Origin: Psychrobacter sp. JCM 18900
GTDB taxonomy: Bacteria > Pseudomonadota > Gammaproteobacteria > Pseudomonadales > Moraxellaceae
Direction of reading: 5' to 3'
DNA: 64,000 bases
Assembly: GCF_904846625.1 (NCBI RefSeq)
Contig: NZ_CAJHBL010000001.1
Location: 676,806-740,805, forward strand
The notes under the pieces were generated by a model that saw only the letters and a list, made by a program, of their open reading frames with translations, had not been told where the DNA came from and searched no databases. Both the position numbers and the translations under genes were made by a program. Below, in pieces: positions 29,771 to 40,404 of the stretch. The number at the start of each line of letters is the position of its first letter. The first letter of the stretch is position 1.

Positions 29771-29780
29771 GCCGCTCTCC

Positions 29781-31205
29781 TTATTTCACTACTGGCTGTT
29801 GGTTGGCTGCAGCATCAATAACATCGACACCAACCGCCTGCGCGATTTTTTGATCAAACTCTGGACGGAAATATTTAATCGCACTCATTAGTGGTTCCAT
29901 CGCACCTGGAGCATGCGCACAGAATGTTTTACCAATCCATAAGTCACGCGTTAGGCCTTCTAGTTTTTCTACATCGCCCACTTGCCCTTCACCATCATTG
30001 ATGGCGGTAAGCAGTTTCACGCCCCACGGTAGACCATCACGGCATGGTGTACACCAACCACACGACTCACGCTGAAAGAAAATCTCAAGGTTACGTAGTA
30101 ATGGCACCATGTCTTGTGATTCATCGACGACCATAATCAGACCAGTACCCATACGGCTACCAGCGTTTTGAATGGTGTCAAAATCTACCACCACATCCAA
30201 ATGTTCTGCGGTCAAAAAGTCAGTCGAGGCACCGCCCGGTAGCCATGCTTTGAGCGTTTTACCATCTTTCATACCACCCGCTAAATCTTCAATGATTTCG
30301 CGAGCTGTATAACCAAACGGTAATTCCCAAAGGCCTGGATCATTAACTAAACCTGAGCAGCCAAATAGTTTGGTGCCTGGCGTTTTACTTTTGCCTTTAA
30401 TTTCAGATAACGACTGATACCACTCAACGCCATGATTCAAAATCGCTGGCATATTACACAAAGTCTCAACGTTGTTAACAACGGTTGGACGACCCCATGC
30501 ACCAGAGATTTGCGGAAATGGCGGCTTAGTACGTGGGTTAGCACGGCGGCCTTCTAGACAATTAATTAACGCTGTTTCTTCACCGCAGATATAACGTCCA
30601 GCGCCCGTATGCACATGCAGATTAAAACTAAAATCTGAGCCTAAAATATTATCGCCCATGAGATTATTAGCCAAGCACTCTTCGATAGCAGCGACCAAAC
30701 GTTCAGCGGCCAAGATATACTCACCACGGATAAAGATATAACCGTCAGTGGCGCCAATCGCATGAGCGGTAATCAGCATACCTTCGATCAGCTGAAACGG
30801 TAGACGCTCCATGAGCAAACGGTCTTTAAACGTGCCCGGCTCCATTTCATCCGCATTACAGATGAGATAACGCGGCAAACCGTCCGGCGGTGACATAAAC
30901 GACCATTTAAGACCAGCGTTAAAGCCCGCACCACCGCGACCCCTGACATTGGCCGCTTTAATCATATTGCCGACGTCTTTAGGCGATTTGGATAGGGCTT
31001 CTTTTAGACCCGTAAAGCCTTTTAGAGACTCATAAGTGGCTAAATCAAGCACCGCATCATGATGCGCTAAACGCCAAGTCAAAGGCTTGGTTTCGCTAGT
31101 GGCTGTCGCTTTATCACCATAGATTGGAACACGCTGTGCATTTAGCTGGCTTGGCGCTTGGCCTTGACCGCGACGAGCAATTTGCTCTGAAATCGTTAAA
31201 CTCAT
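29781..31205 (-). CDS. nuoF: NADH-quinone oxidoreductase subunit F (NADH/FMN site)
   Basis: 474 residues. It has the NADH-binding glycine-rich stretch [14 protein letters not shown], the FMN-binding [15 protein letters not shown], and the cluster N3 motif [12 protein letters not shown] with a distant fourth Cys in FCAHAPGA. It takes hydride from NADH at the tip of the complex I arm. Start overlaps the nuoE stop by 4 bases. The ~45-residue N-terminal leader ([15 protein letters not shown]) is polar and poorly conserved. Confidence 0.96.
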   Translation of the reverse strand: MSLTISEQIARRGQGQAPSQLNAQRVPIYGDKATATSETKPLTWRLAHHDAVLDLATYESLKGFTGLKEALSKSPKDVGNMIKAANVRGRGGAGFNAGLKWSFMSPPDGLPRYLICNADEMEPGTFKDRLLMERLPFQLIEGMLITAHAIGATDGYIFIRGEYILAAERLVAAIEECLANNLMGDNILGSDFSFNLHVHTGAGRYICGEETALINCLEGRRANPRTKPPFPQISGAWGRPTVVNNVETLCNMPAILNHGVEWYQSLSEIKGKSKTPGTKLFGCSGLVNDPGLWELPFGYTAREIIEDLAGGMKDGKTLKAWLPGGASTDFLTAEHLDVVVDFDTIQNAGSRMGTGLIMVVDESQDMVPLLRNLEIFFQRESCGWCTPCRDGLPWGVKLLTAINDGEGQVGDVEKLEGLTRDLWIGKTFCAHAPGAMEPLMSAIKYFRPEFDQKIAQAVGVDVIDAAANQQPVVK

Positions 31206-31735
31206 GCGTATAGCTCCAATAATTGCGCGACCTCAGATGGCTGGACAGGGCCGTAAGTGTCTTCATCAATCAGTACCGCTGGTCCCTTATCACAGTTGCC
31301 CAAGCAGCAAATTGGCAATAGGGTAAAACGTCCGTCAGCAGTTGTCTGACCATACTCAATACCCAGCTGTGATCTAATCTCAGCTGACAGCGCTTCATAA
31401 CCTGTCAAATAACAAGCCACGGAGTCACATATGAGAATCACATGGCGACCGACAGGTTGGCGATAAATACGGTTAAAGAAAGTCGCAACCCCATCCATGT
31501 CTGACATCGGGATGTCTAGGATATTAGCAATGGCATTTGCTTGCGCATCATCGACCCAGCCGTTGCGCTTTTGCACGATTTTTAGTGCATCTAGCGAGGC
31601 AGCACGCGCCTGTGGGTAATGATGTATAAACTCATGAATGGCAGCGATTTCATCACTAGTGAGAATGCTTTCCACATCTACTTTTGGCATTTTGTCGGAA
31701 ACAATTTTCATAATCTTCTGTCTTTCCTCACTCAT
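31202..31735 (-). CDS. nuoE: NADH-quinone oxidoreductase subunit E
   Basis: 177 residues, thioredoxin-like [2Fe-2S] (N1a) protein. Cluster cysteines appear in CDSVAC and ICCLGNCD, spaced as in the family. The start at 31735 is the longest; an internal ATG eight codons in (31711) is possible, and neither has a strong ribosome site. The 123-base gap from nuoCD is larger than most in this operon and has no clear terminator. Confidence 0.94.
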   Translation of the reverse strand: MSEERQKIMKIVSDKMPKVDVESILTSDEIAAIHEFIHHYPQARAASLDALKIVQKRNGWVDDAQANAIANILDIPMSDMDGVATFFNRIYRQPVGRHVILICDSVACYLTGYEALSAEIRSQLGIEYGQTTADGRFTLLPICCLGNCDKGPAVLIDEDTYGPVQPSEVAQLLELYA

Positions 31736-31858
31736 CCTGCTCTATCACAAGCCAATATCAGTCTGATTAAAACTGTGGTTATATTGGCGAATGACAGCAT
31801 TTTGGTGTGCCATCAGGCAATAATATATTGATGAACAAATACTTTTGAAGCAGCGGCT

Positions 31859-33634
31859 CTAACGATCACAGTCCGCCATCACAATATCAATCGATGCCAG
31901 ATACATAATGGCATCAGAAACCAGCGAGCCATTGATGACCGATGGCATCTGCTGCAAATGCGCAAATGTCGGTGTGCGGATACGGGTACGATAGCTCATC
32001 GTGGCCTTGTCTGAGGTGATGTAATAACTGTTCAGACCTTTAGTCGCCTCGACGATCGTTGTACATTCGCCCGCTGGCATCACAGGACCCCAAGATACTG
32101 AGATAAAGTGGTTAATCAGCGTTTCGATATCATTTAATGTACGGTCTTTCGGTGGTGGTACGGCCAGTGGATGATCCGCTTTATAAGGGCCTTGTGGCAT
32201 ATTGTCCATGCACTGGCGAATGATACGTAACGACTGACGCATCTCTTCGACTTTTACCATACAGCGATCATAAGCATCACCGTTGTAACCGACTGGCACT
32301 TCAAAGTCGTAATTTTCATAGCCCATGTATGGACGTGCTTTACGTAGATCAAAGTCAACGCCTGTCGCGCGAAGACCTGCACCAGTGACGCCCCAAGCCA
32401 ATGCTTGCTTGGCATTATATTGAGCAACACCTTGAGTACGGCCTTTGAGCACACTGTTTTGCAATGCCGCTTTGACATATTCGTCCAAGCGTTTTGGCAT
32501 CCAATCTAGGAACTCACGCACCAGACGCTGCCAGCCACGTGGCAGGTCAGCAGCAGTACCGCCGATACGGAACCAAGCGGGATGCATACGATAGCCAGTC
32601 ACGGCTTCGATGACGTCATAGGCTTTTTGGCGATCGGTAAACATATAGAATACAGGGGTCATACCACCCGCATCCTGAATGAACGTACCGACGAATAGTA
32701 AATTGTTGGTAATACGGAAGAACTCGCTCATCATCACGCGGATAGTTTCAGCGCGCGGTGGAATGGTAATTCCAGCAAGCTTTTCGACCGACATGATGTA
32801 CGGTAGCTCATTCATTACACCGCCGAGATAATCGATACGGTCGGTATAAGGAATAAATGAGTGCCATGTTTGGCGCTCAGCCATCTTTTCTGCGCCGCGA
32901 TGGTGATAGCCGATATCAGGGATACAATCGACGACTTCTTCGCCATCTAGCTGTAATACCAAACGGAATGCACCGTGAGCAGAGGGATGGTTAGGACCGA
33001 TGTTCAAGAACATAAAGTCTTCGTCACGACCTGAACGCTTCATGCCCCATTCTTCTGGGACAAAACGCAGGTTCTCTTGCTCATACTGTTGCTTGGCCGT
33101 ATTCAAGAAGTATGGGGTAAACTCAGTCGCACGCGCATGATACTCTTTACGCAGTGGATGACCTTCCCAATATTTTGGTAATAAAATACGGGTCAAATGC
33201 GGATGACCTGTAAAGACAATACCGAACATGTCCCACACTTCACGCTCATACCAGTTGGCATTTGGCCAAATATTGGTGGCGCTCGGTACATTAACATCGT
33301 CTTCGCTTAACGCGACCTTGATACGTACATCACTATTACGCTCAAGCGACATCAAGTGATAAAACACCGTGAAGTCACTGTCAGGCAACCCTGCACGATG
33401 CTGGCGTAAACGCTCATCTATCGCTGATAAGTCAAATAGCATGACATACGGTTTAGGCAGTTTGCGCAAGAATAAGAGAATATCTAATAAATCAGCACGC
33501 GCCACCCAAACCGTTGGAATTTCATCCACAGTCTGCTGCACGACAAATTTACCAGCATACTTTTGCTCCAGCTCTGTGATGACTGCTGGGACGGGCTTGA
33601 TCTTAGGATCTATGTTTTCGACTACCGTGACCAT
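31859..33634 (-). CDS. nuoC: NADH-quinone oxidoreductase fused subunit C/D
   Basis: 591 residues. The N-terminal ~190 form the 30-kDa NuoC domain ([22 protein letters not shown], then EGHPLRKEY). Residues ~205-591 form the 49-kDa NuoD domain, with [15 protein letters not shown], the quinone-site His/Tyr region, and the C-terminal TMADCDR-type end ([10 protein letters not shown]). The fusion is the rule in gammaproteobacteria, often named nuoCD. It holds the quinone-reduction site together with NuoB. Confidence 0.96.
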   Translation of the reverse strand: MVTVVENIDPKIKPVPAVITELEQKYAGKFVVQQTVDEIPTVWVARADLLDILLFLRKLPKPYVMLFDLSAIDERLRQHRAGLPDSDFTVFYHLMSLERNSDVRIKVALSEDDVNVPSATNIWPNANWYEREVWDMFGIVFTGHPHLTRILLPKYWEGHPLRKEYHARATEFTPYFLNTAKQQYEQENLRFVPEEWGMKRSGRDEDFMFLNIGPNHPSAHGAFRLVLQLDGEEVVDCIPDIGYHHRGAEKMAERQTWHSFIPYTDRIDYLGGVMNELPYIMSVEKLAGITIPPRAETIRVMMSEFFRITNNLLFVGTFIQDAGGMTPVFYMFTDRQKAYDVIEAVTGYRMHPAWFRIGGTAADLPRGWQRLVREFLDWMPKRLDEYVKAALQNSVLKGRTQGVAQYNAKQALAWGVTGAGLRATGVDFDLRKARPYMGYENYDFEVPVGYNGDAYDRCMVKVEEMRQSLRIIRQCMDNMPQGPYKADHPLAVPPPKDRTLNDIETLINHFISVSWGPVMPAGECTTIVEATKGLNSYYITSDKATMSYRTRIRTPTFAHLQQMPSVINGSLVSDAIMYLASIDIVMADCDR

Positions 33635-33746
33635 GAATGATGTATTCCTTCATTAATCATAACTGAACTATGTTAATCATAACCTAACTATGATAAGCGC
33701 ATAAAATATTGAAACTGTTGCTATAAGTCTGAATGCTGTTTGAAAC

Positions 33747-34415
33747 TTAAATACTATCTGGGCTGCGCAAGTTTTTAACAGCGATACGATCTGCCTGCTT
33801 GCGGTCACGCTCAGGCGTCATTTGCGGCTGATAGATACCCTGCTCATTGACATGGATACCCAGCGGACGACGCTCTTTAGTAATAGATTCTTGTAACAAC
33901 ATCAAACCCTGAATAAGCGCTTCTGGACGCGGCGGACAACCTGGCACATACACATCAACAGGGATAATCTTATCGACGCCTTGTACGACAGAATAAATAT
34001 CATACATGCCGCCCGAGTTGGCACAGGCACCCATAGAGATAACCCATTTTGGCTCAAGCATTTGCTCATATAGGCGCTGGATGACAGGGGCCATTTTGAC
34101 AAAACAAGTACCAGCGACGATCATGACATCTGCCTGACGAGGCGAGGCACGAATAACCTCTGCCCCAAAACGTGACAAATCATGAACGGCGGTTAAGGTA
34201 GTAGCGTATTCAACATAACAGCAAGAGGTACCAAAGTTAAATGGCCACAGTGAGTTCTTACGCCCCCAGTTTGCTGTTGAATGAACGAGGTCTTCGAGAC
34301 GACCCATAAAGACGTTTTTATTCACTTCATCTTCGATAGGATCATTGACCGTTTGACTGGTCTGTGCAGGATAGGTATCTGCATCGGGGTTGGCTTTTGT
34401 TAATGTGTATTTCAT
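33747..34415 (-). CDS. nuoB: NADH-quinone oxidoreductase subunit B
   Basis: 222 residues, carrying cluster N2. Cys ligands are in [11 protein letters not shown], the GTC motif, and [13 protein letters not shown], with [11 protein letters not shown] between. ATG 34415 is chosen over an upstream in-frame TTG (34424) because AAGG lies about 10 bases upstream of the ATG and would touch the TTG. The N-terminal ~35 residues are polar. About 174 bases separate it from nuoA with no clear terminator. Confidence 0.95.
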   Translation of the reverse strand: MKYTLTKANPDADTYPAQTSQTVNDPIEDEVNKNVFMGRLEDLVHSTANWGRKNSLWPFNFGTSCCYVEYATTLTAVHDLSRFGAEVIRASPRQADVMIVAGTCFVKMAPVIQRLYEQMLEPKWVISMGACANSGGMYDIYSVVQGVDKIIPVDVYVPGCPPRPEALIQGLMLLQESITKERRPLGIHVNEQGIYQPQMTPERDRKQADRIAVKNLRSPDSI

Positions 34416-34589
34416 AACATACAACCTTCATATTAGGCTTGGCGTGGCAATCATCTTGCTCGCGCTGTCGCCATAATTTTATTATTAATAAGTGGCTAAT
34501 CATCAGCGATCATTAATACAAACAGAACTGACGCCTTCATGCTTTGCTGCTCGTTTTTGCAAACGCTATAAGCTGAGCATCAACTGCTA

Positions 34590-35213
34590 TTAACGTTCAG
34601 TTTTGTCCTGCTGAGCAGACGTCGCAAAATCCACAGAAGTAACGTTACCCGTGGTATTAATATGATCGATGTTTTGTAGATGACGACGATTGGTCTCAAT
34701 ATTGTTTGAGACATTGATTTGACCGGATGACTGCGCGGGCACTTTACCTGTCGGATCGACCATTAGCTCATGAGCACCATCAAACTTGGTGATGTCTGCC
34801 AAATTAAAGCCTGCAGGCGCCGCATATAAGCGTGCTTTTTTGCGTAACTTATCAGCAGGTGCCCAGTTCATCGCACCCAAGCTCAGCTCATAAATCAAAC
34901 CAATAATTAGAATAGTGATAAACGTGCCAGCGGCGGCAAAGCCAAGCCAACCAGCCTCCCGTACCGACACAGCATAAGCGTAGAGATATAGCGCCTCTAA
35001 ATCAAAAATCACAAAGAAAATTGCGACCAAATAAAATTTGGCAGACAAACGAATACGGGCGTTGCCAGATCCGACAACACCCGCTTCAAATACTTCTTCC
35101 TTTTGTGAGCCTTGAGAGCGACCGCCAAGTAAGCGCGGTACGACCAGCATAAAGACAACTAGCCCAATGGCGGCTAAGATAAAAGCAATGGCTGACCAAT
35201 TAAAAGCAGACAT
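34590..35213 (-). CDS. nuoA: NADH-quinone oxidoreductase subunit A with C-terminal extension
   Basis: 207 residues versus ~147 in E. coli. Three membrane helices at about 8-28, 60-85 and 92-115, with the conserved loop EVFEAGVVGSGNARIRLSAKFY and FVIFDLEALYLYAYAV. Residues ~125-207 are a polar tail rich in N, D, T and Q that ordinary NuoA lacks. It is the first gene of the operon; GGAG lies about 11 bases upstream of the ATG. Confidence 0.93.
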   Translation of the reverse strand: MSAFNWSAIAFILAAIGLVVFMLVVPRLLGGRSQGSQKEEVFEAGVVGSGNARIRLSAKFYLVAIFFVIFDLEALYLYAYAVSVREAGWLGFAAAGTFITILIIGLIYELSLGAMNWAPADKLRKKARLYAAPAGFNLADITKFDGAHELMVDPTGKVPAQSSGQINVSNNIETNRRHLQNIDHINTTGNVTSVDFATSAQQDKTER

Positions 35214-35320
35214 GATAATACGTGCTCCTCACCCAATCGATTGTTAGACACAGCGCAAGCACTGACCCACTCAGGCCATGTTACGACAGGTATAACGCAG
35301 ACGAAAACACAAAGTGACTT

Positions 35321-35380
35321 CATTTAAGTAATTGTCACTGCACTTCAGTAACTGTCACTGTGTTTAAGTAACTGTCATTG
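35321..35380. repeat. Three tandem 20-base imperfect repeats upstream of nuoA
   Basis: Units at 35321-35340, 35341-35360 and 35361-35380 share TTNAGTAA(C/T)TGTCA(C/T)TG. The period of 20 bases is about two helical turns, so a protein bound to each unit would sit on one face. An AGTGAC just before the array and GTCACT within the units give an inverted match. The position, about 110-170 bases upstream of nuoA, suits a regulatory site, but no known consensus is recognised. Confidence 0.7.
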
Positions 35381-35686
35381 AGTCACATGTTAGGTATTTT
35401 GCTGGTAACAACCAATTATCAAGCTTATTGACGACGATGTCAGACGTGACCAACTGTAGAGATTCCGGTATGCGCGCGGATAAAGGCTGGTCGCCCAACG
35501 CATCTTCTAACAACGTAAGATCAACGTATTAAATCAATATCATATTCGACTGCTTACTTAATTGATTTAATAGCTCATTACACGTGGTCAACAATGACGT
35601 GACAACTGGCATAAATTATTTACGTACTATACGCATATCAGTGCCTAAAAGCTAGTTTTTAACTGTATTGAACGGTCACTTTCTGT

Positions 35687-35710
35687 GTAAAAAAAATGTG
35701 TTTTTTTTAC
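35687..35710. repeat. Perfect GTA8 / T8AC palindrome
   Basis: GTAAAAAAAA and TTTTTTTTAC are separated by TGTG. It could form a weak AT hairpin or act as a bent/nucleoid-protein site. Confidence 0.6.
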
Positions 35711-36041
35711 TATGAATTATGATATAGACCTTACCTTATATTAACTCCAAATTCGTACTTTTGGCTATGAGCAAACACTGCCACGCTATTTGTCAAAAAT
35801 CAAGTGTCTGAATACCCCACTTTCATCACCCAAGTCCTCCCCCAAAGTGAGCATTTTTGCTTTATAATGACCCACCAGATTTTTATGATATGCCATCATC
35901 AAACCTTAAATTCTATTATTCTTATAATAAAGATTATTAAAATATCGCAACGATACGAGTTTTGATGATTCGCGCTGCGTTTATCTATCTTTTTCATATC
36001 AGCGCTACCCTCTTTTTTGCTTTTGTCTTACAGGTCACGTT

Positions 36042-38075
36042 ATGAGTCAACTCAATCCCAAACAACAAGAAGCCATGCTCTACGTATCTGGTCCATTACT
36101 TGTACTTGCAGGTGCTGGCTCCGGCAAAACCTCTGTGATTACGCGTAAGATTGCTTACCTAATCCAAGAATGTGACATGCCAGCTGAGCGCATCACCGCC
36201 GTGACCTTTACCAATAAAGCGGCACGTGAGATGAAAGCGCGGGTAAGCAAACTGCTACCAAGCGAAAAAATGCGCGGGTTAACGGTATCGACCTTTCACC
36301 AATTTGGTCTACAGTTTTTGCGCTATGAGCTGATTCATACCCCGCTAAAAGGCAATTTTTCTATCATGGACAGCGATGACAGTAAGCGTCTGCTGATGGA
36401 GCTGATGATGCGCGACAACCTAAGCGGCGCTGAAAGTCGTGAGTTGGTCGGCAAAGCGATAAAAATGATTTCGGATTGGAAAAACGATCTTATTGATCCT
36501 GACAAGGCAATGGAAACATTAGACGATCCAGAAGATATGATTTTTGCAACTTTGTATGCATTATACGAGCGTAATCTGCGTGCTTATAATGCCGTCGATT
36601 TTGATGACTTGATTGTCTTGCCAACCAAGATATTGCGTGAAAACAGAGAACTGCGAGACAAATGGCAAAACCGTATTCGTTATCTATTGGTCGATGAGTA
36701 TCAAGATACCAATACCGCCCAGTATGAAATGATTAAATACTTGGTCGGTCCGCAAGGTCGCTTCACCGTGGTAGGTGATGATGACCAATCTATCTATGCA
36801 TGGCGCGGGGCAAAGCCTGAAAACATGGCGCTGCTAAAAGAAGATTTTCCAAAACTAAAAATCGTTATGCTTGAGCAAAATTACCGCTCAACCACACGTA
36901 TCTTGACTTCTGCCAACGCCGTCATTCTAAATAATGAGCATTTATTCGAGAAAAAACTGTGGTCAGATAAAGGCCAAGGCGAAAAAATCCGCATCATTAA
37001 CTGCCGTAATGACGATGATGAATCCGAGCGCGTCGCCAAAGAAATCGTCACGCATAAGCTGCGTTTTGGTAACGAGTGGGAACAGTATGCGGTTCTGTAC
37101 CGTAGTAACTTTCAAGCACGTATGCTAGAGGCACAATTGCGACAGCTGCAAGTGCCTTATAAATTATCAGGCGGTCAATCATTCTTTGCGCGTAGTGAAA
37201 TCAAAGACATCATGGGCTATCTGCGCCTGATTTTGAACCCTGAAGATGACAGCGCGTTTTTACGTATTATCAATACACCTAAGCGCGGTATGGGACCAGC
37301 CACGTTAGAAAAACTTGGTTTGTTTGCGCAAGAGCACAGCATATCGTTACTGGCCTCTTGTACCCACGCTGGTCTGACTCATGTATTGCCGTCAAAGGCT
37401 TATGGTACGATAAAAGAGTTTGGTGAATTCATCGAGCACTATACGCGTGAGCTGGATCAACACCCAGACCCTGTACCTATCGTACGCCAGATGATTGATG
37501 AGACAGGTTATATTGATTTTGTTCGTAGCGATGCCAAAACGCCGCAACAAGAAAAAAACCGTATTGATAATATCGATATGCTGTACACCAGTATTCAGTC
37601 GTTGATCAATCGTGCTGAAGAAGACGAAGACCGGACGATTGATACCATCATCCGTAAGCTGGTATTGCTAGATATGCTTGAGCAACAGCAAGAAGAAGAG
37701 AATACCAACAAAGTTAACTTGATGACCTTACATGCGGCAAAGGGCTTGGAGTTTGATTTTGTGTATATCATGGGGCTTGAGGAAGAGATGCTGCCGCATC
37801 GCAACTCTATTATGAGTGAGACGGTCGAAGAAGAGCGCCGTCTGATGTACGTGGGCATTACCCGTGCGCGTCGTGAGCTGACATTGACGCTCGCGACCCA
37901 GCGCCGTGCCGGTGGTCAGATGCGCGTTACCTCAGAATCAAGATTTTTGGATGAGCTCCCTGAGGATCATATTGACTGGCCTGCTAAAGCGAAAAAGAAA
38001 AAAGCGACCAAGGACCCAGAAGCCGTCGCTGATGAATATCTGGCCAATATTCGAGCGTTACTGGGTAAGCGTTAA
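36042..38075 (+). CDS. rep: ATP-dependent DNA helicase Rep
   Basis: 677 residues, superfamily 1 3'-5' helicase. Motifs in order: Walker A AGAGSGKT (23-30), AVTFTNKAAREMK (Ia), VDEYQDTN (II), VGDDDQSIYAWRGA (III), EQNYRST (IV), VNLMTLHAAKGLEF (V) and ERRLMYVGITRAR (VI). Length matches E. coli Rep (673) and it lacks the longer UvrD C-terminal extension. Rep clears proteins ahead of the replisome. Monocistronic; AGG about 7 bases before the ATG. Confidence 0.95.
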   Translation: MSQLNPKQQEAMLYVSGPLLVLAGAGSGKTSVITRKIAYLIQECDMPAERITAVTFTNKAAREMKARVSKLLPSEKMRGLTVSTFHQFGLQFLRYELIHTPLKGNFSIMDSDDSKRLLMELMMRDNLSGAESRELVGKAIKMISDWKNDLIDPDKAMETLDDPEDMIFATLYALYERNLRAYNAVDFDDLIVLPTKILRENRELRDKWQNRIRYLLVDEYQDTNTAQYEMIKYLVGPQGRFTVVGDDDQSIYAWRGAKPENMALLKEDFPKLKIVMLEQNYRSTTRILTSANAVILNNEHLFEKKLWSDKGQGEKIRIINCRNDDDESERVAKEIVTHKLRFGNEWEQYAVLYRSNFQARMLEAQLRQLQVPYKLSGGQSFFARSEIKDIMGYLRLILNPEDDSAFLRIINTPKRGMGPATLEKLGLFAQEHSISLLASCTHAGLTHVLPSKAYGTIKEFGEFIEHYTRELDQHPDPVPIVRQMIDETGYIDFVRSDAKTPQQEKNRIDNIDMLYTSIQSLINRAEEDEDRTIDTIIRKLVLLDMLEQQQEEENTNKVNLMTLHAAKGLEFDFVYIMGLEEEMLPHRNSIMSETVEEERRLMYVGITRARRELTLTLATQRRAGGQMRVTSESRFLDELPEDHIDWPAKAKKKKATKDPEAVADEYLANIRALLGKR

Positions 38076-38231
38076 TCTTAACCAAAACATTTAAGCACTT
38101 AAGTAATAAACACCTAAGTAAAATGCTTGCGAGAACACGCTTCAGACTGTGCAAAAAACGATTGTTATAATCGTTATTGTTATTGTTCTTTATACACTGT
38201 AAAAAATTGACTGTAAAAACTTGGAACACTT

Positions 38232-39635
38232 ATGCCTACCCCGACGCCCAATCAGGAACGAACTGCCATGCTGTCAGGAGACTATAATTCGGCTGAATAT
38301 AGTGCCGAATATAAGCTTCTGTATCTGCAGGGGTTGGTTGCTGACAAAGCATACGAGGCCATTACAGAGTTTTTGGAAAAGCAATCCGAATACGAGATTG
38401 CCAACCTATTAGAGTCCTTCCCAACTCAAAACCGTCTGTTGATTTGGGCGCAGGTGCCAGAGCATATCAAAGGTGAGGTACTTGCCGAGCTAGATGTCGA
38501 TACGCGCCAGCCATTGATGGAGAACATTTCTTCTCAAGAAATATCCTTGTTCACCCAAGACCTTGATGCGCAAGATATTTCTGAGATTTTGGACACTGTC
38601 ACTGAGAGCGTACGCACCTCAGTCATGGCAACGCTAGACGAAGAGACGCGAGTCCAAGTCAATAAGCTTGATACCTATGCCGACTGGGAAGTGGGCAGCT
38701 ATATGGATCCCGATATTATCCAGATAAGGGATGATATCTATCTAACTGATGTGCAAGAGTGGCTGCGTGAAAACGACGACCTGCTCGATGACGAGAGCCA
38801 AGAGCTGTTAGTTGTTGATCAAAGCCAGCAATTACTAGGCCTACTCAGTCTAGTAGATTTAATTAAGCATAAACAAAACACCTTGGTCTCGGAGCTGATT
38901 GATACCGCCATTACAATTAATGATCGCTTGGATATTCAAGATGCAGCCGCGATTTTTCGTTCAGAGGATATTCGTTTTGCCCCCGTCATCAATAGCCATG
39001 GCGAGCTGGTTGGTCAACTAAACGGCGAGGATATCATGGAGATTATCCAAGATGATGTCGACAGCACCATGAAAAACCTCGCTGGTGTTAGCCAAGATGA
39101 AGAGCTGTTTGCCCCTATCCTAACCAGCGCCAAAAGCCGTAGCGTCTGGCTAGGTATCAATTTATGTACCGCCCTTTTGGCCGCAGCAGTGATTGGACAG
39201 TTTGAAGAAGTACTAGCACAAGTCGTGGCGCTAGCGATATTGATGCCAGTAGTCGCCAGTATGGGCGGTATTGCTGGCTCGCAAACCTTAACGGTCGTTA
39301 TTCGCGGGATGGCGATGGGTCAAATCGGTGGTTCCAACCGTGTCTGGCTATTGAATAAAGAGCTGTGGGTGGGTGCGATAAACGGTATCATCTGGGCGAT
39401 AATTATGGCGTTTATTGCTCAGTTATGGTTTCATGATATTAAGATCAGTGCCGTCATCGGTTTTGCCATTGCGATCAATATGACTGCAGCTAATGTCTCG
39501 GGCATCAGCATACCGCTGATGCTAAAACGGATGAATATCGACCCTGCTCTATCTGCTTCGGTTATCCTAACGACCGTCACGGATATCGTCGGCTTTATGT
39601 CCTTTTTAGGATTGGCTAGCGTGCTGATACTTTAG
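38232..39635 (+). CDS. mgtE: Magnesium transporter MgtE
   Basis: 467 residues. Cytosolic N domain of alpha-helical repeats (about 30-140), a tandem CBS pair (about 145-270), the plug helix, then five membrane helices (about 305-467) with MPVVASMGGIAGSQTLTVVIRGMA, the conserved GxAGxQ pore region. MgtE is a Mg2+-gated channel in the inner membrane. Start choice is open: ATG 38232 has GGA 6 bases upstream, and an internal ATG at 38268 has AGGAA about 9 bases upstream. Confidence 0.94.
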   Translation: MPTPTPNQERTAMLSGDYNSAEYSAEYKLLYLQGLVADKAYEAITEFLEKQSEYEIANLLESFPTQNRLLIWAQVPEHIKGEVLAELDVDTRQPLMENISSQEISLFTQDLDAQDISEILDTVTESVRTSVMATLDEETRVQVNKLDTYADWEVGSYMDPDIIQIRDDIYLTDVQEWLRENDDLLDDESQELLVVDQSQQLLGLLSLVDLIKHKQNTLVSELIDTAITINDRLDIQDAAAIFRSEDIRFAPVINSHGELVGQLNGEDIMEIIQDDVDSTMKNLAGVSQDEELFAPILTSAKSRSVWLGINLCTALLAAAVIGQFEEVLAQVVALAILMPVVASMGGIAGSQTLTVVIRGMAMGQIGGSNRVWLLNKELWVGAINGIIWAIIMAFIAQLWFHDIKISAVIGFAIAINMTAANVSGISIPLMLKRMNIDPALSASVILTTVTDIVGFMSFLGLASVLIL

Positions 39636-39639
39636 TTTT

Positions 39640-39679
39640 TTGCTGAATTGCTGAATTGCTGAATTGCTGAATTGCTGAA
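39640..39679. repeat. Five tandem copies of an 8-base unit
   Basis: TTGCTGAA is repeated five times without error, starting 4 bases past the mgtE stop. It is a candidate variable-number repeat. It is non-coding, 123 bases upstream of dut. Confidence 0.9.
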
Positions 39680-39802
39680 CAATTAAAATATAGAATTGCT
39701 ATTTGTTTAAAAATGTCGAATAAGATTTGTTTAAAACCCTAGTTCAAGGCCTTAGTTTTAAATCATAATTTAAAAACCATCAAATCGTTAAGTGAGTGTG
39801 TT

Positions 39803-40267
39803 ATGCAAGCTGTACAAGTTAAAGTGGTAAACCCTAAAATTACTGAAGACGAAGCGTTTTCTCTACCAACTCGCGCCACCGATGGCAGTGCAGGTATTGA
39901 TTTGCGTGCTTGTATTGACGAGCCGTTAACGATTAAAGCGGGTGAAACACACTTAATCGGCACAGGCCTTGCCGTTTATATTCAAGATCCTAATTATGCA
40001 GGTATGATTTTACCGCGTTCAGGTCTTGGCCATAAGCACGGTATCGTCTTGGGTAACTTGGTTGGGCTAATTGATGCCGACTATCAAGGCGAGCTGATGG
40101 TTAGTATTTGGAACCGCAGTAGCGAAGACTTTGTTCTTAACCCAGCTGAGCGTATGGCACAGTACATCGTGTTACCTGTTGCGCGTCCTGAGTTTGAAGT
40201 GGTTGCAGAATTCAGTGATGAAAGCGTACGCGGTGCAGGCGGGTTTGGACACTCAGGTCGCCAATAG
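39803..40267 (+). CDS. dut: dUTP diphosphatase
   Basis: 154 residues with the trimeric dUTPase motifs: AGIDLRA (1), [15 protein letters not shown] (2), [11 protein letters not shown] (3, catalytic Asp and base-stacking Tyr), RMAQYIV (4) and the C-terminal arm [12 protein letters not shown] (5). Converts dUTP to dUMP. It begins the dut-algC-argB block, an order shared with Pseudomonas. Confidence 0.96.
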   Translation: MQAVQVKVVNPKITEDEAFSLPTRATDGSAGIDLRACIDEPLTIKAGETHLIGTGLAVYIQDPNYAGMILPRSGLGHKHGIVLGNLVGLIDADYQGELMVSIWNRSSEDFVLNPAERMAQYIVLPVARPEFEVVAEFSDESVRGAGGFGHSGRQ

Positions 40268-40404
40268 TAGCTATTTTGTTGATCAATTTTTCTGACAACT
40301 TTTTAGATAGCGTTTAAGGTTTTCATTAAGCTATATCTAAAACCTTGCGCTATTCATTTTTATTTATCATTGAACATCTATCACGGTTATAAGGAGAGTA
40401 AGCA

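Larger units (their letters stand above)
35214..36041. other. 828-base intergenic region between divergent nuoA and rep
   Basis: No credible ORF. It must hold the nuo promoter (minus) and the rep promoter (plus). Two structures stand out and are listed separately: three tandem 20-base repeats near nuoA and a perfect A8/T8 palindrome in the middle. A TATAAT at 35863-35868 could be a rep -10 element but has no matching -35. Confidence 0.5.

Noticed and set aside
31859..33634. nuoC-nuoD fusion as a novelty
   Set aside because: The fused form is standard in gammaproteobacteria.
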